Of a stretch of DNA of 22,619 nucleotides, positions 14,299-22,173 are shown piece after piece. The notes beneath the pieces are model-generated. The model had not been told where the DNA came from. It did not search any database and worked only from the letters and a program-made list of their open reading frames with translations. Position 1 is the stretch's first letter. Each line of letters begins with the position of its first letter. The stretch lies in the NCBI GenBank assembly GCA_021736565.1, contig JAIPFO010000009.1, positions 1-22,619 of the forward strand, in the 5' to 3' direction. The translations under genes were made by a program, and so were the position numbers. The DNA comes from Phycisphaerae bacterium. Lineage in GTDB: Bacteria; Planctomycetota; Phycisphaerae; Sedimentisphaerales; SM23-30.

Positions 14299-16925
14299 CA
14301 GAACCATCCTTCCTGATTCGGCCTCTGGATCTCACCTAACATCTCATTATACCGCGTAAATTCAGCATAATACTTTTTCTGTAGGTCCGTTTTTTTCTGA
14401 TAGCCACAGAAGTCCGACAAGGCCCTGCAACTGATTGCCAGGGATATCAGGTTCGTTCGACGGCCAAATACATCCCCGCTGTCAACCCGTTTCTTCATCG
14501 CCTCCCGCTGACCGCTGAAATAATCGATAAGCCCGTCGATAACACCATTGATCTTATGTAAACGCATCCCGGTATTCCTGATCATATCGTAACCGTGATA
14601 CGAAAAAGGATACTCAATTGATTGCAGCACGGCTAATCCCTTTTGTAAATGAGCCGACGTCCGACCCAGGCTAAACGCCCGACCGATAGTCATCTTTCGT
14701 GAAAATTCGTCGGGGAACGCCAGCCCTTCAATAGACGTTTTAAACAGGTGGCGATTCTCCGGGGCCTCCTTATCCGCAAAGATCACGCTGCGATTATCCC
14801 AATAGACCACCGCCCAGTCATTCGCCTTGGTGAGCAGGTTGATTTGCGTCTCGGACTTGCTACGCGAAAGCAACGCAATATTCACCCCTTCAGCTCTCAA
14901 AAGAGCGCCGTACAGATCCGGGTCGGCATTGGCCAACTGCACCAGCTGGTAATAAAGCTCGTGCCTCTTTTCCGGCACATCCGTCGGGCTGGAACGTTGC
15001 CTGTCCGTCTCGCGAACCGCCTCGATCAGTTTCTCGTACATTTTCGGATCACTTTGTTTTAATTTAAACCGGGTGATCAATTGATTTATCCCCTGACGAT
15101 ACCGCTTAACCGCTATAAATAATTCGGGGACATCCAAGGCCAGCGTTCGAATTTTCGCTTGCAATGAATTATCCTTTTGCGCCCTGTCAACCAGGTCCTC
15201 ATAATCGCTTGACGTTTTGAGCGATAGCTTATAGGCACCCGCCAGCTGATTCAATGCTGATTCCGCACCCGGGTTCCGCTTGGGCAAGTAAGGCTTCATA
15301 TGATTATAATGGGTAAAGTGCGAGACGCGATAGGCCGCCTGGGCCCTGCCGTCCATATAGACTTTACAAGGCGGCTGGCCGTTATCTTCGCGCGGCGTCT
15401 GGCCAAAAGCAACATAACCGCCATTGGTCCATTCATTAAAAACGACACCGGTAATTTTGTTCGCATCGAAAAACTTCATCGCACGCACCGGCTGATCATC
15501 AATCCCGACCATATTGCGAAATACCGTCTTCTTCTGACCATCGATCGCCGGACGATAATAGATATCCTGCATCGCACAGACATAGACCCACCCCATCACC
15601 ACCACCGCCAGGACCGATAGACCCGCCAACGGTAACCCCGCCCGGAAACTCATCGGCGATAATTCCAAGGGTTGCCCCTGGCCATGCTTTTTCCGGATCC
15701 GAACCATATTGATGCAATCCTGCACCATGATCGCCATATAGGGCGAAAGGACCACGCCGCCGAGGAAAATAAACCGACGGCTCTTGATCGACATAATGAT
15801 CGTAATACCAATAATACCCAACTGGGCCAGGTCCAGTTTCGGCCAGGGCGTCGGGTCCGCTTCCTGACGCTGACGCTTCTTCCGCGGTTCAACCCGGGCG
15901 GGTTTCATAAAAAACAAAACAAACCAGGCAACAAAAATCAAACCAAGCAGTCCCAAAAACCATAAGTAGGGCACTTCATTACCAAAACCACTCTCGTCGA
16001 AGATCGGTTTCCATTCAATAACCTGCCGCCAGATTTCCCCCTCGTTCCCTACCGCCACCAACAGCGGGTGTATCAGATTCTCAAGGCCGTAGGGACTGAA
16101 AATCGCCGGGACAGCAATAACAATTCCCAACCCCGCCACTAAAAACTTCAACCCTCTCCCGCCGACCTGCACAATCCGCCCAGGCCAGGGGTCACCAAAC
16201 AATGCCATCACCCCATAGCCCCCCACCGCGATAACAAAGATCATGATCGCATAGATAAATCCACCATGAATATTCGACCAGATCACCATCACCGGAAACA
16301 TCCACAATATCGCCTTAAAACGCCCCTGCTTCCAATAACTCAAGAGCAATATCATGATCGCCGCGAACAGGATCGTACTGACGTTCGGCCGAAGATCCAC
16401 AAACGACCGGCTCAATAAGATCCCAAACGACACCGCGCCCGCCGCAATCGTCGGATGGGCGCCCAGCACCCGCGCGGCCCAGTAGGCAAATAATGCCGTG
16501 AGCACCGCCTGGATGAATTTATACCAGACAATTGAATTCTCACCCAACCCTATCTTCATCTTGTAAAACAACACGTGAGTCAGCCAGTTCTGATTGATCC
16601 AACCATCGTACCCCTCCTTTTCAGGGTCATAAGGCCGGGACCGCTCGCCAAACGGGTCCTGCTGGGTAATATGAATGCCAAACAGGTCCAAAACCTTCAT
16701 CTGTAAAGTACGGCCTTCCTGCTTGGTACACCAATCCCCCAGGCTGTAACGACCACACGCCATCGCCACCCAGGTATCCCCCCCGCCAATCGACTTATCA
16801 GCACTATGCAACGCCGCGGCAATGACCAGAAAAACACATCCCAGCCACATCAAGCGAGACAGAATATTTTTTTTCTCATCCGATACCCGGTCAAGGTTAT
16901 CGGACACAACGTCCTTCGATTCCAT
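14295..16925 (-). CDS. Large polytopic membrane protein, GT-C glycosyltransferase-like
   Basis: An 876-residue protein with about ten hydrophobic segments in its first half and a soluble C-terminal half of roughly 430 residues. The first large extracytoplasmic loop has GGGDTWVAMACGRYSLGDW and YDGWINQNWLTHVLFYKM. Later come RSFVDLRPNVSTI and VIWSNIHGGF. An acidic residue in the first loop and an N-x-H-G-G motif are features I associate with GT-C type transferases that use polyprenyl-phosphate sugars, although no Pfam family can be named with confidence. The C-terminal half is helical and may be TPR-like. An AGGA site lies 7 nt before the ATG. It overlaps the GT2 gene, which would make its lipid-linked sugar donor. 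Confidence 0.78.
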   Translation of the reverse strand: MESKDVVSDNLDRVSDEKKNILSRLMWLGCVFLVIAAALHSADKSIGGGDTWVAMACGRYSLGDWCTKQEGRTLQMKVLDLFGIHITQQDPFGERSRPYDPEKEGYDGWINQNWLTHVLFYKMKIGLGENSIVWYKFIQAVLTALFAYWAARVLGAHPTIAAGAVSFGILLSRSFVDLRPNVSTILFAAIMILLLSYWKQGRFKAILWMFPVMVIWSNIHGGFIYAIMIFVIAVGGYGVMALFGDPWPGRIVQVGGRGLKFLVAGLGIVIAVPAIFSPYGLENLIHPLLVAVGNEGEIWRQVIEWKPIFDESGFGNEVPYLWFLGLLGLIFVAWFVLFFMKPARVEPRKKRQRQEADPTPWPKLDLAQLGIIGITIIMSIKSRRFIFLGGVVLSPYMAIMVQDCINMVRIRKKHGQGQPLELSPMSFRAGLPLAGLSVLAVVVMGWVYVCAMQDIYYRPAIDGQKKTVFRNMVGIDDQPVRAMKFFDANKITGVVFNEWTNGGYVAFGQTPREDNGQPPCKVYMDGRAQAAYRVSHFTHYNHMKPYLPKRNPGAESALNQLAGAYKLSLKTSSDYEDLVDRAQKDNSLQAKIRTLALDVPELFIAVKRYRQGINQLITRFKLKQSDPKMYEKLIEAVRETDRQRSSPTDVPEKRHELYYQLVQLANADPDLYGALLRAEGVNIALLSRSKSETQINLLTKANDWAVVYWDNRSVIFADKEAPENRHLFKTSIEGLAFPDEFSRKMTIGRAFSLGRTSAHLQKGLAVLQSIEYPFSYHGYDMIRNTGMRLHKINGVIDGLIDYFSGQREAMKKRVDSGDVFGRRTNLISLAISCRALSDFCGYQKKTDLQKKYYAEFTRYNEMLGEIQRPNQEGWFW

Positions 16926-16993
16926 AATTTATCCTGATTACGAGTATTTCCAGTATCAATATACACTAGATGAATGCGTCAAAAGTCAATATT

Positions 16994-17057
16994 GACACGT
17001 AAATACATCGATTAGACACCAGATTCAACCTACTAAAAACTTATGGCACTGGCGTCA
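16994..17057 (+). repeat. Dispersed structured intergenic repeat, copy C (short)
   Basis: This copy ends CACTGGCGTCA (17047-17057). Its left end is either GACACG at 16994 or GACACCAG at 17015-17022. The latter is the reverse complement of CTGGCGTC except for one G-U-compatible position. It lacks the GCCC...GGGCTT core of the other copies but shares AAAAACTTATG and TGGCGTCA with copy B. It overlaps the palindrome GTCAATATTGAC (16985-16996) in the 184-bp gap before topoisomerase VI. Confidence 0.6.
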
Positions 17058-17109
17058 CACTAGAACATTCATCGTCCACTTATTGGAAAGTCTTTGCAGA
17101 ATCCTCGCC

Positions 17110-18207
17110 CTACGGTAAAAACTTTGTCACCGCCTTGAATTTTTCGGGCAGATAGGTTTTTACCACAAAATCCAACCCATGCTTGGCAAAGGCCTGCTGC
17201 TCCACACGGACACCCGCCTTGAGCATGACGTTAATCGCCTTCTGCCAGGGTTTATAATGCTGAACAAACGGATCATTCTTCAAAGCGTCCTTGGCCCGCT
17301 TGACATCCACCTCCTTGAGCGGATGGGTCGGCAGGTCATAATCTATCACATCTTGCGGCGTGACACCCAGAAAACGGGCCTTGGGCACACAGAAAAACTC
17401 GTTCAGATGCGCCGCGTTTCCTGAACCCACTTTTAACGTCCGATAAATATTAAAATAACCATACGGATCGCCATCGACAAACGCATAGACTGGAATTTTT
17501 AAACTGTCGCTCAAACGCCGGATAAACCGCCGACAGGCACGGGTCGGCACCCCTCCCATACTGACCAGGATACAATTAGCCGTATCCCAATAGCTGTATT
17601 TATGCAGACGCTGGAACATCCCGGCGGTTTCGATCGCCAGGATGAACTTCGCCTTACTCTTAAATTCCAAATGCTCGACATCGATCGGAATCGAATAGGA
17701 TCCCGAACCGAACTTCGTACAATCAATCCGCAACTTCTTTCCGGTCGCCTGGTCCATATCCATCACCACCAGTCGTCCGGCGATCTCACCCCCCTTTTCT
17801 TCCGGCACAAACCGCAACTGCTCACGGATCGTCCCGAACATCGCCTCAATATCCTCCATCACGGTATCCGATTCAGGCTGTTCCTTAAACCCCGCTTCCG
17901 CCCAGTTCTTACTGATATAATAGGCCTCCCGCTTGGTGGCCATATCATCCATCTCGATCAGCTCCTTACTCAGCGCCATCATCTTGAGCGTCTGGGCAAA
18001 GGTCTTAACGGTATTCACCGTGAGGGTTCGCTCTTTGACGTTCCCTTTCAGCTCTAAATAGCCGCTTTTCGGGCTGTAGGACACATTCGCCAGCGACCGA
18101 ACCGGAATCGTCATCTTCGGCGCCTTGGTATCCATGATATTCGCCTTAACCGCCTTGGCACTCCCCTTAATCTGCCCTATCACATCTACTTTTTTTCGTT
18201 TTGCCAT
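17110..18207 (-). CDS. top6A: DNA topoisomerase VI subunit A (Spo11/Top6A family)
   Basis: A 365-residue protein close to archaeal Top6A length. The winged-helix (5Y-CAP) domain covers about residues 60-140, with the KREAYYISKNW motif. The second of Y96/Y97 should be the catalytic tyrosine that forms the 5'-phosphotyrosyl bond. The Toprim domain follows, with E193 in LAIETAGMFQRL and D245/D247 in AFVDGDPYG binding magnesium. As a type IIB enzyme it makes double-strand passages, but only with the GHKL-ATPase subunit B. The usual top6B neighbour is absent on both sides within this window. The ATG at 18207 follows AAGGTGATC, which pairs with the 16S tail. It is widespread in archaea and scattered in bacteria, so transfer is likely at some point in its history. 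Confidence 0.95.
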   Translation of the reverse strand: MAKRKKVDVIGQIKGSAKAVKANIMDTKAPKMTIPVRSLANVSYSPKSGYLELKGNVKERTLTVNTVKTFAQTLKMMALSKELIEMDDMATKREAYYISKNWAEAGFKEQPESDTVMEDIEAMFGTIREQLRFVPEEKGGEIAGRLVVMDMDQATGKKLRIDCTKFGSGSYSIPIDVEHLEFKSKAKFILAIETAGMFQRLHKYSYWDTANCILVSMGGVPTRACRRFIRRLSDSLKIPVYAFVDGDPYGYFNIYRTLKVGSGNAAHLNEFFCVPKARFLGVTPQDVIDYDLPTHPLKEVDVKRAKDALKNDPFVQHYKPWQKAINVMLKAGVRVEQQAFAKHGLDFVVKTYLPEKFKAVTKFLP

Positions 18208-18302
18208 CCCTGATCACCTTGAAAAAGTATTATTTCCTGTATGTACACATAATAGTCCTCAATATTATGATACTAACCAAATTTCCCTGTCTATGCAAGC
18301 TT

Positions 18303-19112
18303 TCAACTCTCCTGTAAATCCTCTAAAAAGCCCAATATTTCACTGTTAACAAAATCCGGATTGTCCATACAGGCATTATGCCCTGCGTCTGGTACAACCA
18401 GGAGCCTGCAATCCGCCTCCCGGGCAGCCCATCTCGGTGATAATCGTTTTATCTGCCCCAGGCCGACTATAGTATCCCGCTGACCATAGGCCAGCAGCAT
18501 CGGAACGGTAACCTGATACCCCGGCTGATAATGGTCGCAATGGAGAATCGCATTCCAAATCTTGAGAATATCCCCTTTAGGTACCTGCCGAGTCAACTGC
18601 CCGGCCTGCTGACGGGTTTCACGCTTTCTGCCGGCACACCACCCGCCAAACCACCATATCAGCGATTCCGGGCATATTTTAAAGACCAACGGGGAAATCA
18701 GCGACATTAATTTCAAACCGGCCGTTCGCTTCGTCGTGATACACAAACTATCAAGTACCACCAACCCACGGACCCGTTCGGGATGATAAAAAACCATCTC
18801 CTGCGAGATGAATCCTCCCATTGAAATTCCGATAAAAACCGCTTGTGCGATTTGCATCTCATCCAGTATCGCCACCAGGTCATCGACGGCCATTTTGATC
18901 GAAAAGCCCTCACCCATCGGTCGGGATAGCCCATGCCCCCGCACATCCCAGAGCAAAACACGGTACCGTTCCAGTAACTCCGGCATCTGCCGTTCAAAAA
19001 GCCGATGATCCATCGTCATCCCATGGGTCAATACCAGCCATGGCCTATCCGGCGGACCACCTGTCCAATAATGGATCGGACAACCATCCCGTTCTAAAAT
19101 ATGCAATTGCAT
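18303..19112 (-). CDS. Alpha/beta-hydrolase
   Basis: A 269-residue serine hydrolase of the alpha/beta fold. The oxyanion-loop HG motif is in LVLTHGMTMDH (about residue 29). The nucleophile elbow is GISMGG, with Ser near residue 96. The acid is probably the Asp in AYGQRDTIVG, and the catalytic His is in VVPDAGHNACMDNP. The fold matches small esterases, epoxide-hydrolase-like and BioH-like proteins, and the substrate cannot be read from sequence. No signal peptide is visible, so it should be cytoplasmic. It ends 95 bp before top6A on the same strand. No strong ribosome site precedes the ATG. Confidence 0.92.
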   Translation of the reverse strand: MQLHILERDGCPIHYWTGGPPDRPWLVLTHGMTMDHRLFERQMPELLERYRVLLWDVRGHGLSRPMGEGFSIKMAVDDLVAILDEMQIAQAVFIGISMGGFISQEMVFYHPERVRGLVVLDSLCITTKRTAGLKLMSLISPLVFKICPESLIWWFGGWCAGRKRETRQQAGQLTRQVPKGDILKIWNAILHCDHYQPGYQVTVPMLLAYGQRDTIVGLGQIKRLSPRWAAREADCRLLVVPDAGHNACMDNPDFVNSEILGFLEDLQES

Positions 19113-19220
19113 GACATAAAGCTCACATATGCATTCGAAAGTGTCATTGATTCATATTGAACGATAAAGCCCTGCTGGCCAGGGAATTAACCTATAAAAA
19201 AGTGCGAAAGTTAACCCCAT

Positions 19221-19232
19221 GCCGTTCCCGGC
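19221..19232 (-). terminator. Short hairpin right after the small helical gene
   Basis: GCCG-N4-CGGC (19221-19232) starts at the base after the stop codon of the minus-strand gene. The nearest T-run on that strand (19196-19201) is about 20 nt away, so termination is uncertain. Confidence 0.25.
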
Positions 19233-19505
19233 TTAACCCTTTTTCTTGAGCCATTGCTCCACATTCATCGCCAGGACCTTCACGTCCCGCTTGACCAGGA
19301 TATGTTCCATGATCTGATTGGGCACCTTCAGTTTGACCATCGCCTTCTCAACCCGCTCCCACATTTTTTCTTCCTTGGGTGTATCCATTGCCAGGTAGAG
19401 ATCGGTCACCAGCTCCTGCAACTTCTGGAGCATAATGGTATCCATATTTTCATAATAGCGATTGATAACGCCCTGCTGATATTTTGAATAATCTTGTTTT
19501 GCCAT
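19233..19505 (-). CDS. Small helical protein, function unknown
   Basis: A protein of about 90 residues, rich in charged and helical residues (QQGVINRYYENMDTIMLQKL, WERVEKAMVKLKVPNQIMEH, and the end VEQWLKKKG). No cysteine motif, membrane helix or known domain is recognised. The regular heptad-like spacing suggests a helical bundle that could dimerise or bind a partner. The start MAKQDYSKYQ at 19505 is preferred; the frame also reaches an ATG at 19517, and neither has a ribosome site. It sits between the MFS transporter and the hydrolase on the same strand, with repeat copy D in its upstream region. Its codon use and length support a real gene, but no function can be given. Confidence 0.65.
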   Translation of the reverse strand: MAKQDYSKYQQGVINRYYENMDTIMLQKLQELVTDLYLAMDTPKEEKMWERVEKAMVKLKVPNQIMEHILVKRDVKVLAMNVEQWLKKKG

Positions 19506-19531
19506 AGTGTTTTTCATTGTTAATGGTTTAA

Positions 19532-19620
19532 GATGCCAGCGTTAAAATAGTTTTACAACTTTTAGATCGCCCTTCAATACACTGATAATGGGCTTCAAAG
19601 ATGGTAATGACGCTGGCGTC
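19532..19620 (+). repeat. Dispersed structured intergenic repeat, copy D
   Basis: An 89-bp element, the same length as copy B by my boundaries. Its ends GATGCCAGCGT (19532-19542) and ACGCTGGCGTC (19610-19620) are inverted repeats that pair fully if one G-U is allowed. The interior ATCGCCCTT and GGGCTTCAAA match copy A exactly. On the minus strand it begins 4 bp after the MFS stop codon, so it would form that gene's 3' end structure and the leader region of the small gene. Confidence 0.7.
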
Positions 19621-19624
19621 AATA

Positions 19625-20833
19625 TTAGTTTTTTTTACTTTTCTGTCCTGACGTCTGAATTATTTTCCAGCCTATCATAGCCGATATCAGGTAGCCTGGC
19701 CACATCCAGTTTAAAACATATTCGATTGTCCAATATTCTGCCGCCTTGGCCAATAGAATGAATACAATGCTCGATAGACCCCATGCCCCCCCCATGATCA
19801 AGGCCATACGCATACCCAGGGTCAATCCGCTTGCAAACCGCGCGGCATTGGCCATCATCGGGTACGCACCCATCACGCAAAAGCCCGCTGGAGCCAGCAG
19901 GAAAATCGCCGCAGTATATTCTATCAATTGTAAGTATATCACCATCGGCACTATCCCTAAAAATAATGCCAGCGTACAAACTCGGATATCATCCCTTTTG
20001 CGTGAAACAAAACCCCAGAATAGCGTACCAAACGCAGCGCCACTTACAAACATCATATTCGCCCGCCCGCCCCAGACCAGGGAAAAATCCAATTCGTTCA
20101 AACGAGTCGGTAAAAAGCCCATCGTACACACAATCGAAATACAAGCCGGCACCGCCATCAGCCAAACCCACCAGAAAGAAAGGCTATTATGATTATCAGG
20201 GACCGCTTTATCTGAAAATTCCTGAGGTACTTCTTCAGCGGCCAGAGACAATTTCAAACCATAGATAGTCGCCACAAAAACAATCGCTATCGGAGCAAAA
20301 ATCCACATGCTGCCAAAGCCCCATCGCCCGACCAGCTCCGATGACATCCACGCCCCACCGCCATAGCCTAATATACCGCCGGTCATAAATATGGCTGAAC
20401 AGGTCGATGGCGAGATAATCTTAATGGTATGAACGGCCCGAAAACCTTCCGGATGTACCATGGCAATACCAATACCACTGACTATCACTATAAAAAACAA
20501 CCAGAATGTCGCATGGCCATCTGGCGGTAATACACCTATAAACACTACACTCGTCGCCAACACCACTCCGATTGGCAAAAAGAACACCGTCGTTTTATCA
20601 CTTCGCAAATGCCCTACCAGCATCTGAACGCCATTACAGACCAAACCCATCACTATGATAAGCCACCAGGAAGACATATCCGATATCGGAAACTCATGCC
20701 GTATCTCTGGGAGCAAAACCGGCAGCATTCCACCGAACATATCAACAAAATAGTGAATCGCAGTCAATGACAACAACCGAGACCATTGAGTTATGACCTC
20801 ATCGCTAAATTTTGTATTTTCCTCGATAGACAT
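19625..20833 (-). CDS. MFS transporter, fosmidomycin-resistance (Fsr)-like
   Basis: A 402-residue integral membrane protein with about 11-12 hydrophobic segments, the length of a classic major-facilitator carrier. The opening TAIHYFVDMFGGMLPVLLPE and the mid-protein GIGIAMVHPEGFRAVHT resemble the H-F-x-D and H-P-E-G motifs of Fsr-like exporters. The usual MFS loop motif between helices 2 and 3 is only weakly kept (GHLRSDKTTVF). It is expected to export or import a small molecule by proton coupling; the substrate is unknown. The start overlaps the MazG-like gene by 29 bp, so the two are co-transcribed. No ribosome site is clear, which suggests coupling. Confidence 0.88.
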   Translation of the reverse strand: MSIEENTKFSDEVITQWSRLLSLTAIHYFVDMFGGMLPVLLPEIRHEFPISDMSSWWLIIVMGLVCNGVQMLVGHLRSDKTTVFFLPIGVVLATSVVFIGVLPPDGHATFWLFFIVIVSGIGIAMVHPEGFRAVHTIKIISPSTCSAIFMTGGILGYGGGAWMSSELVGRWGFGSMWIFAPIAIVFVATIYGLKLSLAAEEVPQEFSDKAVPDNHNSLSFWWVWLMAVPACISIVCTMGFLPTRLNELDFSLVWGGRANMMFVSGAAFGTLFWGFVSRKRDDIRVCTLALFLGIVPMVIYLQLIEYTAAIFLLAPAGFCVMGAYPMMANAARFASGLTLGMRMALIMGGAWGLSSIVFILLAKAAEYWTIEYVLNWMWPGYLISAMIGWKIIQTSGQKSKKN

Positions 20834-21158
20834 CCGCCGGATACTTTACCTTATTACGTTTCATTTTTTCAAAATAGGCCTCACTCAGATCAAATCCCAT
20901 CGTTTGAACGATCGCCAGAATATAACTGAACACATCGGCCACCTCTTCTTTGACCAACGCCATCTGCTCGGGATCATCAACCATCTTACGGGATTCTTCC
21001 TGACCGATCCACTGGAAATGCTCTAATAGTTCCCCAGTTTCAATCGCCAACCCCATCGCCAGGTTCTTGGGCGAATGATACTGCTCCCAATCACGCTCAT
21101 TAACAAATTCCTCCATATGCTCCAGCATCTCCTTTACCGTCGTCTTATCATCCGCCAT
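20805..21158 (-). CDS. MazG-like nucleotide pyrophosphohydrolase
   Basis: A 117-residue all-alpha NTP pyrophosphohydrolase of the MazG/dCTPase (RS21-C6) type. The magnesium-binding motif is complete: E40 and E43 in IETGELLEHFQW, and E72 and D75 in KEEVADVFSYIL. SPKNLAMGLAIE and the tail YFEKMKRNKVKYPAD also fit dCTPP1-like proteins. It would hydrolyse non-canonical or excess (d)NTPs to the monophosphate and pyrophosphate in the cytoplasm. AAGGA lies 7 nt before the ATG. Its gene starts about 35 bp after the purC terminator and overlaps the following MFS gene by 29 bp. Confidence 0.92.
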   Translation of the reverse strand: MADDKTTVKEMLEHMEEFVNERDWEQYHSPKNLAMGLAIETGELLEHFQWIGQEESRKMVDDPEQMALVKEEVADVFSYILAIVQTMGFDLSEAYFEKMKRNKVKYPADVYRGKYKI

Positions 21159-21194
21159 AGTTTATTCCTTTCAATAACATCGACCATTTGAGAT

Positions 21195-21242
21195 GCAAAA
21201 ATATAAACGCCCATTCTCAGTTTGTACCGGGAATGGGCGTTT
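21195..21242 (-). terminator. Strong intrinsic terminator of the rnfB-purC unit
   Basis: AAACGCCCATTC (21205-21216) and GAATGGGCGTTT (21231-21242) form a perfect 12-bp stem with a 14-base loop. On the minus strand the stem is followed at once by ATATTTTT, giving the U-tract. It ends purC transcription 16 bp after the stop codon. Confidence 0.88.
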
Positions 21243-21258
21243 GTTGATTATCTTATAA

Positions 21259-22152
21259 TTAAGCAAATTTCTTCTCACTAAGCCGTTCATACGCTTCGAT
21301 GTACCGCTGAAGCGTACCTTCAACCACATCATCAGGCAGCACCACGCCGGGCGGCTGTTTGTTAAATTTAATATCTTCCAGGTAGTTTCGCACATACTGC
21401 TTATCAAAGCTCTCCTGCTCACGTCCGGGCTGGTATTTATCGGCCGGCCAGAACCGAGACGAATCGGGGGTGAGCACTTCGTCGATTAAGATAATCTCGT
21501 CGCCGTCAAGGCCCCATTCAAATTTCGTATCGGCAAGAATAATGCCTCGCTCGGCAGCGTATTCAGCGGCCTTGGTATAAATTTCCATACTTTTGGCCGT
21601 CACATAATCGGATGCCTCTTTACCAAGAATCTCCTCGGCCTTCTCCGGGCTGATATTTTCATCATGGAGCCCCTGCTCGGCCTTGGTCGAAGGGGTAAAC
21701 AGCACTTCAGGCAACTTATCACATAACTGCAAGCCGTCAGACAGTTTGATATCGCATACCGTGCCCTGCTTTTGATATTCCTTCCAGCCCGACCCGGCAA
21801 GATAACCGCGAACGATACACTCGACTGGCAAAACCTCCGTCTTCTTAACCAACATGCTCCGCCTGGCCAACTGGTCACCATACTGATTGAAAGGTTCGGG
21901 GTATTCGTCCACATTGGCGGTTATGACGTGATTTTTCACGGTATCAGCCAGCCAGTCAAACCAGAAAAGCGATATCTGTGTCAGCAGAGCCCCTTTACCG
22001 GGCACGCCATTTGTCATGATCACATCAAACGCACTGATCCGGTCACTCACGACAAATAAGAGCTTGTCACCCAGGTCGTAAATATCGCGAACTTTACCCC
22101 GCCGTGGGGTATGACCAGGAATTTCTGTATTCAATATAACATTTTTACTCAT
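21259..22152 (-). CDS. purC: Phosphoribosylaminoimidazole-succinocarboxamide synthase (SAICAR synthase)
   Basis: A 297-residue enzyme of purine biosynthesis. It joins CAIR and aspartate using ATP to give SAICAR in the cytoplasm. The ATP-grasp-like N-terminus has RRGKVRDIYDLGDKLLFVVS and SDRISAFDVIM. The family signature LPVECIVRGYLAGSGWKEYQ and the KAEQGLHDENIS motif follow, and DTKFEWGLD with ILIDEVLTPDSSR forms the substrate and magnesium site. Its length of about 300 fits the longer eukaryote- and planctomycete-type form rather than the 240-residue E. coli form. AAAGGA lies 8 nt before the ATG. It follows the Rnf subunit gene by 21 bp and ends at a strong terminator. Confidence 0.97.
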   Translation of the reverse strand: MSKNVILNTEIPGHTPRRGKVRDIYDLGDKLLFVVSDRISAFDVIMTNGVPGKGALLTQISLFWFDWLADTVKNHVITANVDEYPEPFNQYGDQLARRSMLVKKTEVLPVECIVRGYLAGSGWKEYQKQGTVCDIKLSDGLQLCDKLPEVLFTPSTKAEQGLHDENISPEKAEEILGKEASDYVTAKSMEIYTKAAEYAAERGIILADTKFEWGLDGDEIILIDEVLTPDSSRFWPADKYQPGREQESFDKQYVRNYLEDIKFNKQPPGVVLPDDVVEGTLQRYIEAYERLSEKKFA

Positions 22153-22173
22153 TGTATCAATCCTTTATATCAT

